Below, piece by piece: positions 23,266-31,854 of a DNA stretch of 42,344 bases (position 1 is its first letter; every line of letters begins with the position of its first letter). The notes beneath the pieces were generated by a model that saw nothing but the letters and a program-made list of their open reading frames with translations, was not told the DNA's origin and did no database searches. Location of the stretch: contig NZ_VKGK01000043.1 of NCBI RefSeq assembly GCF_007197645.1, positions 1 through 42,344 of the forward strand, written 5' to 3'. The position numbers and the translations under genes are program-made. The stretch is from Shewanella hanedai (lineage in GTDB: Bacteria; Pseudomonadota; Gammaproteobacteria; Enterobacterales; Shewanellaceae).

Positions 23266-24294
23266 TTATAGATAAGGCCTGACTAAGTTTGCCATCATCT
23301 TAATGTGCAATTCATCATCGTTAAGTGCCGGAATGTACCGATATTCCTGGCCACCAGCTTCTTCAAAAATCAATCGATTCTCTCCAGCTATCTCCTCTAA
23401 TGTCTCTAAGCAATCAGCACTAAAAGCAGGACACACGACAGCAATATCTTTAATACCTTGTCCGGGCAGTGACCCCATGGTCGCATCAGTATAAGGCGTT
23501 AACCACTTAGCCTTACCAAATCGAGACTGGAAAGTCGCAATATATTGATCTTCAGTTAACCCTAACTGCTCAACCACCAACTTAGTCGTCTTCATGCAGA
23601 AACAGTAATAAGGATCGCCAAGATGCAAGTTACGTTCAGGCATACCATGATAAGACATGACTAATTTCTGCGGCTGACCGTTTGCTTCAAAGTCACGTTT
23701 TATCGACTCAACTAATGCATGAATAAAATCAGGGTTATCATGGTAAGTATTGATAAAATGTAATGAAGGCATATACCGCCAACTGGTAAACTCTTTGGCA
23801 ATGGCATCAAATACTGACCCAGTAGTGGGAGCGGCATACTGAGGATAAAGAGGCAAAACCACCATCTTATCCACTCCCTCATTGTGCATACGCTTTAACG
23901 TATCTGACACCGAAGGGTTACCATAACGCATACAAAACTCGACCGACACGTCCTGCTCAGCCTGACTGGTACCATTATCTTTAAAATAACGAGCTAGTTT
24001 CTCTGTCTGTTGACGGGTGATATCCATCAAAGGAGAACCCTTCTCAGTCCAGACTTCTTTGTACAACGCGGCAGATTTAGCTGGTCGGGTACGTAAAATA
24101 ATGCCGTGTAAAATCAACATCCAAACTAACTTAGGGATCTCGACCACTCTAGGGTCTGACAGAAACTCGGCAAGATACCGTCTTACAGCCGAAGAAGTAG
24201 GTGCATCTGGCGTGCCTAGGTTAATCAAAATAACCCCAGTCTTTCCTCGTTTAGTGTGTGCTACGTCTTTCGATAAACCTGAATATTTAGCCAA
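23266..24294 (-). CDS. hemH: Ferrochelatase
   Basis: Inserts Fe(II) into protoporphyrin IX, the last step of heme synthesis. 342 residues. It begins with the family block TGVILINLGTPDAPTSSAVR. The catalytic histidine is H216 in LVMSYHGMPERNLHLGDPYY, and the acidic pair lies in ADCLETLEEIAGEN. FQSRFGKAKWLTPYTD is also conserved. A single gene. Shewanella genomes are known to carry two hemH copies; whether this is one of two cannot be told here. Confidence 0.95.
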   Translation of the reverse strand: MAKYSGLSKDVAHTKRGKTGVILINLGTPDAPTSSAVRRYLAEFLSDPRVVEIPKLVWMLILHGIILRTRPAKSAALYKEVWTEKGSPLMDITRQQTEKLARYFKDNGTSQAEQDVSVEFCMRYGNPSVSDTLKRMHNEGVDKMVVLPLYPQYAAPTTGSVFDAIAKEFTSWRYMPSLHFINTYHDNPDFIHALVESIKRDFEANGQPQKLVMSYHGMPERNLHLGDPYYCFCMKTTKLVVEQLGLTEDQYIATFQSRFGKAKWLTPYTDATMGSLPGQGIKDIAVVCPAFSADCLETLEEIAGENRLIFEEAGGQEYRYIPALNDDELHIKMMANLVRPYL

Positions 24295-24421
24295 GTTAGC
24301 CTCTTTAAAAATGGTGCAATTACTGCGTATTAAAGCATAATTTTAATCAATATCTTAAGCCATTTAACAGCAAAAAGTCGACCTAGGACAAACTTATACA
24401 TATTTGCATAGCTGAGCGCAT

Positions 24422-24458
24422 AAAAAAGGCTCTTGTAAGCATAACAAGAGCCTTGTTT
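24422..24458 (-). terminator. Rho-independent terminator of pilT-pilU
   Basis: On the minus strand the stem GGCTCTTGT / ACAAGAGCC with a 7-nt loop is followed by six T. It lies about 80 nt past pilU. Confidence 0.85.
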
Positions 24459-24536
24459 GGCGAATAAAGTACCATACGTGAGTAACTGAAAAACGGATCA
24501 CTTTTTCGTATTTAGTGATCTATTTCTAGTCTTATT

Positions 24537-25649
24537 TTAATTCAAATCTAACGTAACGCCTTCCATAAAGCCTGAACCACCGGTATCGGAACTTTGCAAT
24601 TTAATCATCAAGCGTAAATCGTTTGGAGAGTCGGCATGATGTAAAGCATCTGCGTAGCTAATCTCGCCTTCAACATAGAGCTTTAATAATGCCTGATCGA
24701 AGGTTTGCATCCCCTGCTCATTTGACTTAGACATCGCTTCTTTAAGAGAGTGAAGCTCATTCTTCGCAATAAGGCTACCGATCCTTGGAGTATTGATTAA
24801 AATCTCAATCGCAGCCCGTCGTCCCACACCATCAGCTCTAGGCACTAATTGCTGAGCGACAATACCACGCAAGTTCAACGAAAGATCAAATAGTAACTGC
24901 TGATGCTTATTTTGAGGCACCAAGTTCATGATGCGATCCAATGCTTGGTTAGCGTTATTGGCGTGAAGCGTCGCCATACATAGATGACCCGTTTCAGCGA
25001 AGGCCAAGGCAAACTCCATTGTCTCTTGACTGCGTATCTCACCAATTAAGATCACGTCAGGTGCCTGACGCAATGAGCTTTTAAGCGCTGCATCAAAGGA
25101 TTCAGTATCGATACCCACTTCTCGCTGAGTAACAATACTCTTACGATGCTCGTGAACAAATTCGACAGGATCTTCAATGGTCAAAATGTGTCCGCGTGAG
25201 TTAGCATTACGATACCCCACCAATGACGCTAACGATGTCGATTTACCGGTCCCCGTGCCTCCCACCATGATAATAAGACCACGCTTACTCATCACTAAAT
25301 CTTTCAAAATCGGAGGAAGCTTCAGATCGTCTGCATCAGGTATCTCAGTTTCGATACGACGCATAACACAACCTGGCGATTCCATTTGCCAAAATGCACT
25401 AACACGAAAACGACCAAGCTCCTTTAAAGCAAAGGCAAAGTTACACTCACGCGTCTCATGAAACTCTTTTTTCTGTACATCAGTCATTAACGATTCAACA
25501 AACTCTAACGACTGCGCCGCCGAGAACGAGTTTTCACCTAAAGGTCTTAACTCACCGTCGATTTTTGCACTTGGTGGGAAGCCTGCTGTAATAAACAGAT
25601 CCGACGCTTTGCGTTCCACCATTATTTTTAAAAAAGGACGAACGTCCAT
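24537..25649 (-). CDS. pilU: Type IV pilus retraction ATPase accessory PilU
   Basis: Cytoplasmic hexameric ATPase that assists PilT in retracting type IV pili (twitching, DNA uptake, surface attachment). 370 residues. Walker A is GGTGTGKST at residues 130-138; Walker B-like DVILIGEIRS, the Asp box LTIEDPVEF and the His box TGHLCMATLHANN are present. The extended C-terminal tail beyond the PilT length (FMEGVTLDLN end) is typical of PilU. Downstream of pilT by 28 nt, same operon. Confidence 0.95.
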   Translation of the reverse strand: MDVRPFLKIMVERKASDLFITAGFPPSAKIDGELRPLGENSFSAAQSLEFVESLMTDVQKKEFHETRECNFAFALKELGRFRVSAFWQMESPGCVMRRIETEIPDADDLKLPPILKDLVMSKRGLIIMVGGTGTGKSTSLASLVGYRNANSRGHILTIEDPVEFVHEHRKSIVTQREVGIDTESFDAALKSSLRQAPDVILIGEIRSQETMEFALAFAETGHLCMATLHANNANQALDRIMNLVPQNKHQQLLFDLSLNLRGIVAQQLVPRADGVGRRAAIEILINTPRIGSLIAKNELHSLKEAMSKSNEQGMQTFDQALLKLYVEGEISYADALHHADSPNDLRLMIKLQSSDTGGSGFMEGVTLDLN

Positions 25650-25677
25650 AGTTAAGCCTTATAATACTGAGTATGTA

Positions 25678-26715
25678 TTAAAATGTAGTTTGCTTATTGG
25701 AGCTCTTATGCTGAGCATCCTCACGGGTGATCTGGCCACGGTTGACCAAATTTTGCAGACATTGATCTAATGTTTGCATACCGTGAGCCATACCAGTTTG
25801 AATAGCTGAATACATCTGCGCCACTTTATCTTCTCGGATCAAGTTTCGAATCGCTGGCGTGCCCATCATGATTTCATGGGCAGCCACTCGGCCGCCGCCG
25901 ACCTTCTTAATCAAGGTTTGTGAAATAACTGCCTGAAGTGACTCTGATAACATGGTGCGCACCATGCCTTTTTCCCCTTCTGGGAATACATCCACTACAC
26001 GGTCAATGGTTTTAGCAGCTGAGGTTGTATGCAGAGTACCAAACACTAAATGGCCCGTTTCTGCTGCAGTCATTGCCAAACGTATTGTTTCCAAATCTCG
26101 CATTTCACCCACAAGAATCACATCGGGATCTTCACGAAGTGCACTTCTAAGCGCAGCATTAAAACTATGAGTATGACGATGAACTTCTCGCTGGTTAATC
26201 AAACACTGCTTATTTTGATGCACGAATTCTATTGGATCTTCGATGGTCAGAATATGTTCATGGCGACTTTCATTGATATAATCGACCATCGCTGCAAGTG
26301 TGGTACTTTTACCTGAACCAGTAGGCCCAGTGACAAGAACTAACCCGCGAGGATATTCAGATATTTTTTTAAATATTTCAGGAGCGCCTAGTTGCTCAAG
26401 GCTCAAAATATCACTGGGAATGGTACGAAATACTGCCGCAGCCCCTCTAGATTGGTTAAAAGCGTTAACACGAAAACGGGCAAGGTTGGGGACTTCAAAC
26501 GAAAAATCTATCTCTAAATGCTCTTCAAAATCTTTACGCTGCTTATCATTCATGATGTCATAAACAAGGCTATGCACCCCTTGATGATCTAAAGCAGGTA
26601 AATTGATCTTTCTGACTTCACCATCAACACGTATCATAGGAGATACACCTGCAGAGAGGTGTAGATCTGACGCCTTGTGCTTTACACTAAAGGCAAGTAA
26701 CTCTGTGATTTCCAT
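25678..26715 (-). CDS. pilT: Type IV pilus retraction ATPase PilT
   Basis: Motor that depolymerises type IV pili. 345 residues from ATG 26715 (MEITELLAFSVKHKASDLHL, the classical PilT start); an in-frame TTG at 26739 is unnecessary. Walker A GPTGSGKST at residues 130-138, Asp box LTIEDPIEFVH, Walker B DVILVGEMRD, His box TGHLVFGTLHTTSA, and the C-terminal AIRNLIRE motif needed for retraction are all present. First gene of pilT-pilU; its start lies only about 35 nt from the divergent yggS start. Confidence 0.96.
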   Translation of the reverse strand: MEITELLAFSVKHKASDLHLSAGVSPMIRVDGEVRKINLPALDHQGVHSLVYDIMNDKQRKDFEEHLEIDFSFEVPNLARFRVNAFNQSRGAAAVFRTIPSDILSLEQLGAPEIFKKISEYPRGLVLVTGPTGSGKSTTLAAMVDYINESRHEHILTIEDPIEFVHQNKQCLINQREVHRHTHSFNAALRSALREDPDVILVGEMRDLETIRLAMTAAETGHLVFGTLHTTSAAKTIDRVVDVFPEGEKGMVRTMLSESLQAVISQTLIKKVGGGRVAAHEIMMGTPAIRNLIREDKVAQMYSAIQTGMAHGMQTLDQCLQNLVNRGQITREDAQHKSSNKQTTF

Positions 26716-26748
26716 AATATGGTCTATCCATTCAATCAAAATAATTAC

Positions 26749-27453
26749 ATGATGACAACAATAGCAGACAGACTAGCTAACGCCCAGTATCGAATCATAC
26801 AAGCGGCACAAATTTCATCAAGAAATCCCGATGAAATTCAATTACTCGCAGTGAGTAAAACAAAACCTAATACTGACATTATAGCCGCCTATGCTGCAGG
26901 ACAGCGGCATTTTGGTGAAAACTATGTTCAGGAGGGAGAATCCAAGGTAATTGCCTTGAAATCTTCCTGTCCAGAAATCCAGTGGCACTTTATCGGTCCG
27001 CTACAATCAAACAAGACCAAGATTGTTGCAAATTTGTTCGACTGGATGCACACATTGAGTCGAGACAAGGTCGCTCAGCGTTTAAACGACCAAAGACCTG
27101 ACACATTGGCGCCACTAAACGTGTGTATTCAGATCAATATAAGTGAAGAATCGAGCAAGTCTGGCGCTACAGCTGATGAGATGTTCTCTCTTGCAGAGTC
27201 GATTAAACTGTTACCGAACCTTAAGTTACGTGGTTTAATGGCAATTCCGACATCGACCCAAGATATACAACACCAGAAACGTGAATTTCAGAAATTGCAG
27301 GATTTATATCTTTCATTACAAAAGATTTATCCTGAAGTTGATACGCTATCGATGGGAATGAGTAACGACCTAGAGCAAGCAATAGAGCATGGTTCTACTA
27401 TGGTTCGAATTGGTAGCGCTATTTTTGGTCAACGTGATACACCTAGCATTTAA
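26749..27453 (+). CDS. yggS: PLP homeostasis protein (YggS/PROSC family)
   Basis: Binds pyridoxal phosphate without catalysis and keeps B6 vitamers balanced. About 234 residues. PLP lysine is K37 in LLAVSKTKP; HFGENYVQE, WHFIGPLQSNK, GLMAIPTS and LSMGMSNDLEQAI are classical. Several starts are possible: ATG 26719, 26749 or 26752; the family start favours 26749/26752, although none has a clear Shine-Dalgarno. First gene of the yggS-proC-yggT-yggU cluster conserved across gammaproteobacteria, and divergent from pilT. Confidence 0.94.
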   Translation: MMTTIADRLANAQYRIIQAAQISSRNPDEIQLLAVSKTKPNTDIIAAYAAGQRHFGENYVQEGESKVIALKSSCPEIQWHFIGPLQSNKTKIVANLFDWMHTLSRDKVAQRLNDQRPDTLAPLNVCIQINISEESSKSGATADEMFSLAESIKLLPNLKLRGLMAIPTSTQDIQHQKREFQKLQDLYLSLQKIYPEVDTLSMGMSNDLEQAIEHGSTMVRIGSAIFGQRDTPSI

Positions 27454-27496
27454 TTCGCTAGGGCTTATGGCACTGCTTTTAAACTTAGCAAAGCAG

Positions 27497-27526
27497 TTGA
27501 TTTATCCGTATACGCCCAAATATTAT
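27497..27526 (+). promoter_or_regulatory. Candidate promoter for proC
   Basis: TTGATT (27497-27502), an 18-bp spacer and TATTAT (27521-27526) lie about 65 nt upstream of proC in the 140-nt yggS-proC gap. An extra proC-proximal promoter within the cluster is plausible. Confidence 0.35.
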
Positions 27527-27593
27527 AGTTATGAACACAGAAAAAATAGCCCCTATAATAAAGGTCAGCTTTAAGCTGAAAAAGAGAACAGAT

Positions 27594-28412
27594 ATGGTTG
27601 AGAAGAAGTTGTGTTTTATCGGCGCAGGCAATATGACACGCAGTATTACAAGTGGCTTGGTAAAAAGTGGTTACACGCCATCGTTGATCCATGCGACGAA
27701 CCCAAGCACCGAGAAATTAGATGCGTTACAACACGATCTCAACATTAAGGTCTCTCAGGACAACCTTGCCGCAGCTAAAGATGCGGATGTGATTATCTTA
27801 AGTGTTAAACCCCATTTTATGCAGGCTGTGTGTGAACAGCTAAGTGTATTGGATTTAACTGATAAACTTATTATCACTATCGCAGCAGGAATAACTGCAA
27901 GCAGATATCAAGATTACTTTGCTCAAGAGATTACACTTATTCGTGCAATGCCTAACACGCCCACTCAAATAGGTGTGGGAATGACAGGACTGTTTGCTGA
28001 TGGCAAGATTTCACAAGATCAGAAGAGTATTTGTGAGCAGTTAATGTTGAGCGGCGGTGAAGTGCTTTGGGTAGACACAGAAGCTGAGTTAAATCAGGTC
28101 ATCGCCCTTGCCGGTAGCTCCCCAGCTTATTTTTTCCTATTTATGGAAGCGATGCTGGACACAGCAAAAGAGTCTGGAATGGATGAAACTAAAGCGCGTC
28201 AGCTAGTACAGCAAGCGGCTTTAGGCGCAGCGCAAATGGTGATACAAAATCCTCAACTAAGTACGGCTCAATTACGAGAAAATGTCACCTCTAAAGGAGG
28301 CACTACAGCGCAAGCCATAAATGCGTTTGAATCTGGTAATATTAGAGGATTAGTTAAGCAAGCTATGGATGACTGTGTCGCACGAGCCCAAGAGATGGCA
28401 AAGCAATATTAA
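27594..28412 (+). CDS. proC: Pyrroline-5-carboxylate reductase
   Basis: NAD(P)H-dependent last step of proline biosynthesis. 272 residues from ATG 27594, preceded by AAGAGA; an ATG at 27531 would add 21 unneeded residues. The Rossmann motif CFIGAGNMTRSITSGL is at the N-terminus. ADVIILSVKPH, the LIRAMPNTPTQIGVGMTGL block and the C-terminal signature with NVTSKGGTTAQAINAFE are complete. Cotranscription with yggS and yggT is likely. Confidence 0.96.
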   Translation: MVEKKLCFIGAGNMTRSITSGLVKSGYTPSLIHATNPSTEKLDALQHDLNIKVSQDNLAAAKDADVIILSVKPHFMQAVCEQLSVLDLTDKLIITIAAGITASRYQDYFAQEITLIRAMPNTPTQIGVGMTGLFADGKISQDQKSICEQLMLSGGEVLWVDTEAELNQVIALAGSSPAYFFLFMEAMLDTAKESGMDETKARQLVQQAALGAAQMVIQNPQLSTAQLRENVTSKGGTTAQAINAFESGNIRGLVKQAMDDCVARAQEMAKQY

Positions 28413-28426
28413 GTTTTCACCGACCA

Positions 28427-28440
28427 ATACCAATTGGTAT
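28427..28440. repeat. ATACCAATTGGTAT palindrome
   Basis: A perfect 14-bp palindrome 31 nt before yggT. Close relatives of this word occur elsewhere in the window (ATACTGATTGGTAT near 165-180, ATACCAACTG near 33823), suggesting a dispersed short motif of unknown role. Confidence 0.4.
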
Positions 28441-28470
28441 AAAATTGAAATAACAACATAGAGAGTTCAG

Positions 28471-29019
28471 ATGAATGCATTAAGTTTTTTAGTCAGTACC
28501 TTTTTCGACCTATACCTTATGGTGGTTATTCTTCGCATATGGCTTCAACTTGCTAAAGCAGATTTCTACAATCCATTTAGCCAGTTTATCGTCAAAGCGA
28601 CTCATCCAATAGTAGCTCCTATGCGCAGAGTGCTTCCTTCTGTAGGCGCTTTCGATACTGCATCCGTAGTATTAGCTCTGTTGGTTGTCACTGCAAAATT
28701 TGTAGTGTTAAGCCTAATTGCAGGTGCGGCAATCGATATCCTAACCATACTGCTTATCTCTGTCGTTTCTGTATTCAAGCAAGCAGGCGTTTTACTATTT
28801 TGGATGCTTATCATCAGAGCGGTTCTTAGCTGGGTAAGCCAAGGGAACAATCCTATCGAAATGGTTATGGGCCAGCTAACAGAGCCACTGCTTTCCCCTA
28901 TCCGTCGTATGCTGCCTTCTATGGGAGGATTAGATCTTTCTCTACTCGTGATGATGATCTTACTTAACTTCCTCAACATTCTATTGGCTCAATACGTACC
29001 TTTCTGGGCCAATGTTTAA
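28471..29019 (+). CDS. yggT: YggT family membrane protein
   Basis: A 182-residue inner-membrane protein with two YGGT domains (residues about 1-80 and 95-180), each with a pair of helices around a conserved segment: NPFSQFIVKATHPIVAPMRRVLP, and in the second copy MVMGQLTEPLLSPIRRMLPSMGG. Implicated in osmotic tolerance and cell-envelope organisation in relatives; molecular role is unclear. Its TAA overlaps the ATG of yggU by one base, indicating translational coupling. Confidence 0.94.
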   Translation: MNALSFLVSTFFDLYLMVVILRIWLQLAKADFYNPFSQFIVKATHPIVAPMRRVLPSVGAFDTASVVLALLVVTAKFVVLSLIAGAAIDILTILLISVVSVFKQAGVLLFWMLIIRAVLSWVSQGNNPIEMVMGQLTEPLLSPIRRMLPSMGGLDLSLLVMMILLNFLNILLAQYVPFWANV

Positions 29020-29306
29020 TGGCACCAGTTATTAAGCTGCAGAGTGATCTGCTGCTTAACCTTTATATACAGCCAAAAGCCAGCCGAGATCAGATAGTGG
29101 GTGTTCATGGTGAGGAGCTAAAAATTGCAATTACAGCTCCGCCAATTGATGGCAAAGCCAACGCACATCTAACTAAGTTCCTCTCCAAGGTATTTAAAGT
29201 CCCTAAAGGAGATATAAAAATCCTTAAGGGTGAACAGGGAAGACACAAACAAGTTAAGATTATCTCCCCCAGAATCATACCTGAAAATATAATTTCACTG
29301 CTCTAA
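29019..29306 (+). CDS. yggU: DUF167 family protein YggU
   Basis: A 95-residue cytoplasmic protein of unknown function with a single alpha/beta DUF167 domain. Motifs: LYIQPKASRDQIVGVHGEELKIAI, APPIDGKANAHLTKFLSK and ILKGEQGRHKQVKI. Starts in a TAATG overlap with yggT. Confidence 0.95.
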   Translation: MAPVIKLQSDLLLNLYIQPKASRDQIVGVHGEELKIAITAPPIDGKANAHLTKFLSKVFKVPKGDIKILKGEQGRHKQVKIISPRIIPENIISLL

Positions 29307-29379
29307 CGCACTAACCACATAATCGTACTTTAGAGACGTATCGGTATATACTCATAAAATGATCAACAGGAGGCTAACC

Positions 29380-29814
29380 ATGTTAAAAGCCATATTATCA
29401 GCACTAATCCTAAGCCTTGCCTTTGTAGGCAATGCGTCAGCAGAGCAAAAAGAGAAAATTGGCAATTTTGATATCCATTATGTTGCATTAAGCAGTACTT
29501 TTCTCACTCCTAGCATTGCCAAATCCTATGGTATTAAGCGCAGTAGTTATACCGGATTAGTCAATATATCAGTACTCGATACTAGCCAAGAAGGCAGCCC
29601 TGCAGTAGCTGTCGAAATTTCAGGAGTCGCTAATAACTTATTGGATGCGCGGCTTGAACTTAAGTTTAGAGAGATCCGTGAAGGTAATGCTATTTATTAT
29701 ATTGCAGAAGTGCCCTATCGCGATGATCAAGAAATTAATTTCCGCATTGCCATTAAGTACGGCAATAAACTCAATACTCAACTGAAATTTAAACAGAAGT
29801 TTTACGTAGAGTAA
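29380..29814 (+). CDS. DUF4426 periplasmic protein
   Basis: 144 residues from ATG 29380, which follows a perfect AGGAGG. The signal peptide ends around NASAEQ, so the protein is periplasmic. The domain has the typical FDIHYVALSSTFLTPSIAKSYGIKRSSY opening and ends in a beta-rich stretch. Function is unknown. Its conserved place between yggU and rdgB suggests ancestral coexpression, though a 73-nt gap precedes it. Confidence 0.88.
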   Translation: MLKAILSALILSLAFVGNASAEQKEKIGNFDIHYVALSSTFLTPSIAKSYGIKRSSYTGLVNISVLDTSQEGSPAVAVEISGVANNLLDARLELKFREIREGNAIYYIAEVPYRDDQEINFRIAIKYGNKLNTQLKFKQKFYVE

Positions 29815-29954
29815 TGATTTAAACCAGCGCTGTATTTTCAAACATGTCAGCGCTCGTTAAACTCCTTCAATTCTCCTCAATCTCCGCTATCGTTTCCTCG
29901 CTTCCTTCGTTATCATTGCGCCCAAATAATTCCCATTTTAGTTCAAGGTAGCTC

Positions 29955-30557
29955 ATGGATAAGTTCGTACTCGCCAGTGGTAATAAAGGCAAATTAAAAG
30001 AGTTTTCAGAGATCTTCTCTCAATATGGAGTCGAAGTTTTTCCTCAAAGCCAATTTAATGTCGTCGAAGTACCAGAAACAGGTACTACCTTTGTTGAGAA
30101 TGCCATCATCAAGGCTCGTCACGCCGCTGAAGTCACTGGCATGGCAGCGATTGCAGATGACTCAGGCTTAGAGGTTGATCTGTTAGACGGAGCCCCTGGG
30201 ATCTATTCTGCTCGCTACGCGGGTGAAAATGCAGGCGAGACCAATAACTACATTAAGTTACTCGATGCGCTAAAAGATAACCAAGATGGCCGAAGCGCAC
30301 GCTTCCAGTGCATTCTGGTTTACATGCGTCACGCAAAAGATCCAACCCCAATTATTGCTCAAGCATCTTGGGAAGGTCATATAGGTTTTGAAGCTAAAGG
30401 CGATAATGGCCACGGTTATGACCCTGTTTTTATTCCAAGTGAACACAGCTGCTCAGCGGCTGAACTTAACAGTGAGGAGAAAAACCGCTTAAGCCATAGA
30501 GGCAAAGCAATGGAACTCTTAATTGCCGCAATGCAGAAAAAGGGCTTATTAGTTTAA
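29955..30557 (+). CDS. rdgB: dITP/XTP pyrophosphatase (non-canonical purine NTP hydrolase)
   Basis: House-cleaning enzyme that hydrolyses dITP, ITP and XTP to the monophosphate, preventing their incorporation into nucleic acids. 200 residues. Motifs: LASGNKGKLKEF at the N-terminus, FVENAIIKARHAA, the catalytic-acid segment AIADDSGLEVD, GAPGIYSARYAG, and the substrate-specificity block GHGYDPVFIP with SHRGKAM. Its TAA overlaps the ATG of hemW. Confidence 0.96.
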   Translation: MDKFVLASGNKGKLKEFSEIFSQYGVEVFPQSQFNVVEVPETGTTFVENAIIKARHAAEVTGMAAIADDSGLEVDLLDGAPGIYSARYAGENAGETNNYIKLLDALKDNQDGRSARFQCILVYMRHAKDPTPIIAQASWEGHIGFEAKGDNGHGYDPVFIPSEHSCSAAELNSEEKNRLSHRGKAMELLIAAMQKKGLLV

Positions 30558-31693
30558 TGCTAACCTTACCTCCCCTGAGTTTATATGTTCATATTCCGTG
30601 GTGCGTACAAAAATGTCCCTATTGCGACTTTAATTCTCATGGTCAGAATGGAGAGTTGCCACAGCAGGAATATGTTGATGCACTCATCGCTGATTTAAAT
30701 CATGACTTAAAGTATGTTCAAGGCCGTAAGCTACATTCGATATTTATCGGTGGTGGTACGCCATCGCTATTTGATGCTGCACAGATAAAAAGGTTGTTGA
30801 ACCATGTATCTCAAGTTATCCCGTTTAAGGAGAATATTGAGATAACCATGGAAGCCAACCCTGGCACGTTAGAGCATGATGATTTTGAAGCTTACTGCCA
30901 CGCAGGTATCACACGTTTATCAATCGGCGTGCAGAGTTTTTCCAGTGACAAGCTTAATCTACTTGGCCGGATCCACGATGAAGATGAAGCAAAAGTCGCT
31001 GCACAAAAAGCCCTCAACGCAGGTTATCAGAGTTTTAACTTAGATCTGATGCATGGATTACCCAATCAAAGTTTTGCTGAAGCGATGGCCGACATTGATA
31101 CAGCAGCAGCCCTGTCTCCTCCCCACCTTTCTTGGTATCAGCTAACCATAGAGCAGAACACGCTGTTTCACTCAAGACCACCTCAGCTACCTGATGATGA
31201 AGCGCTTTGGGAAATCTATGAACAAGGCCAGAAAAAACTTGCAGCCTTAGGTTACGAGCAATACGAGATATCCGCCTACGCTAAACCTGGATTTCAGTGC
31301 CAACACAATATTAATTACTGGCAGTTCGGTGACTACTTAGGCATAGGCTGTGGTGCACACGGTAAAGTCACTTTACTCGGTGAAAATAAGATACTGAGAA
31401 CGGTAAAAATTAAACACCCTAAGGGCTATCTTGCAGCCGAAGACTATAACTTCGAGACAACTGAAGTCATTATGGAAGATCGCGCTCTTGAATACTTAAT
31501 GAATCGTTTCAGATTAATGTCACCGATCCCCAAGACTGAGTTTGAACAGAGAACAGGACTATCAAGGGATGTGTTAATTACCGGAATTAACAGTGCTAAA
31601 GAGAAGTTACTGCTCACTGAGAGTGTTGATCATTGGGAACTTACACCCAAAGGGAAATTATTTGTTAACGAACTTCTCTCTCAATTCTGTTAA
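30557..31693 (+). CDS. hemW: Heme chaperone / radical-SAM protein HemW
   Basis: Radical-SAM protein that binds heme and delivers it to target proteins; it is related to HemN but is not a coproporphyrinogen oxidase. 378 residues. The [4Fe-4S] motif C16-x3-C20-x2-C23 lies in WCVQKCPYCDFNSH. FIGGGTPSLF, LSIGVQSF, the GYQSFNLDLMHGLPNQS block and a C-terminal HemN-type winged region follow. Translationally coupled to rdgB (TAATG overlap). Confidence 0.94.
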   Translation: MLTLPPLSLYVHIPWCVQKCPYCDFNSHGQNGELPQQEYVDALIADLNHDLKYVQGRKLHSIFIGGGTPSLFDAAQIKRLLNHVSQVIPFKENIEITMEANPGTLEHDDFEAYCHAGITRLSIGVQSFSSDKLNLLGRIHDEDEAKVAAQKALNAGYQSFNLDLMHGLPNQSFAEAMADIDTAAALSPPHLSWYQLTIEQNTLFHSRPPQLPDDEALWEIYEQGQKKLAALGYEQYEISAYAKPGFQCQHNINYWQFGDYLGIGCGAHGKVTLLGENKILRTVKIKHPKGYLAAEDYNFETTEVIMEDRALEYLMNRFRLMSPIPKTEFEQRTGLSRDVLITGINSAKEKLLLTESVDHWELTPKGKLFVNELLSQFC

Positions 31694-31722
31694 GCCTAAT
31701 AAACCTAAAGTCATACCTCTCT

Positions 31723-31758
31723 TTCAAGAGGCTAAACTCCACAATTTAGCCTCTTGAA
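31723..31758 (+). terminator. 14-bp hairpin after hemW
   Basis: Perfect arms at 31723-31736 and 31745-31758 (TTCAAGAGGCTAAA and its complement) with an 8-nt loop. No T-run follows, so termination would be weak; it may also protect the 3' end of the mRNA. Confidence 0.55.
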
Positions 31759-31854
31759 ACATTTACTAACACTAAGATCAAAACATTAACGATTAGCTTC
31801 TTTAGGATTAGCACTTGCGTTCCATTAATTCTAAAAAAATAAGACTAATTAATC

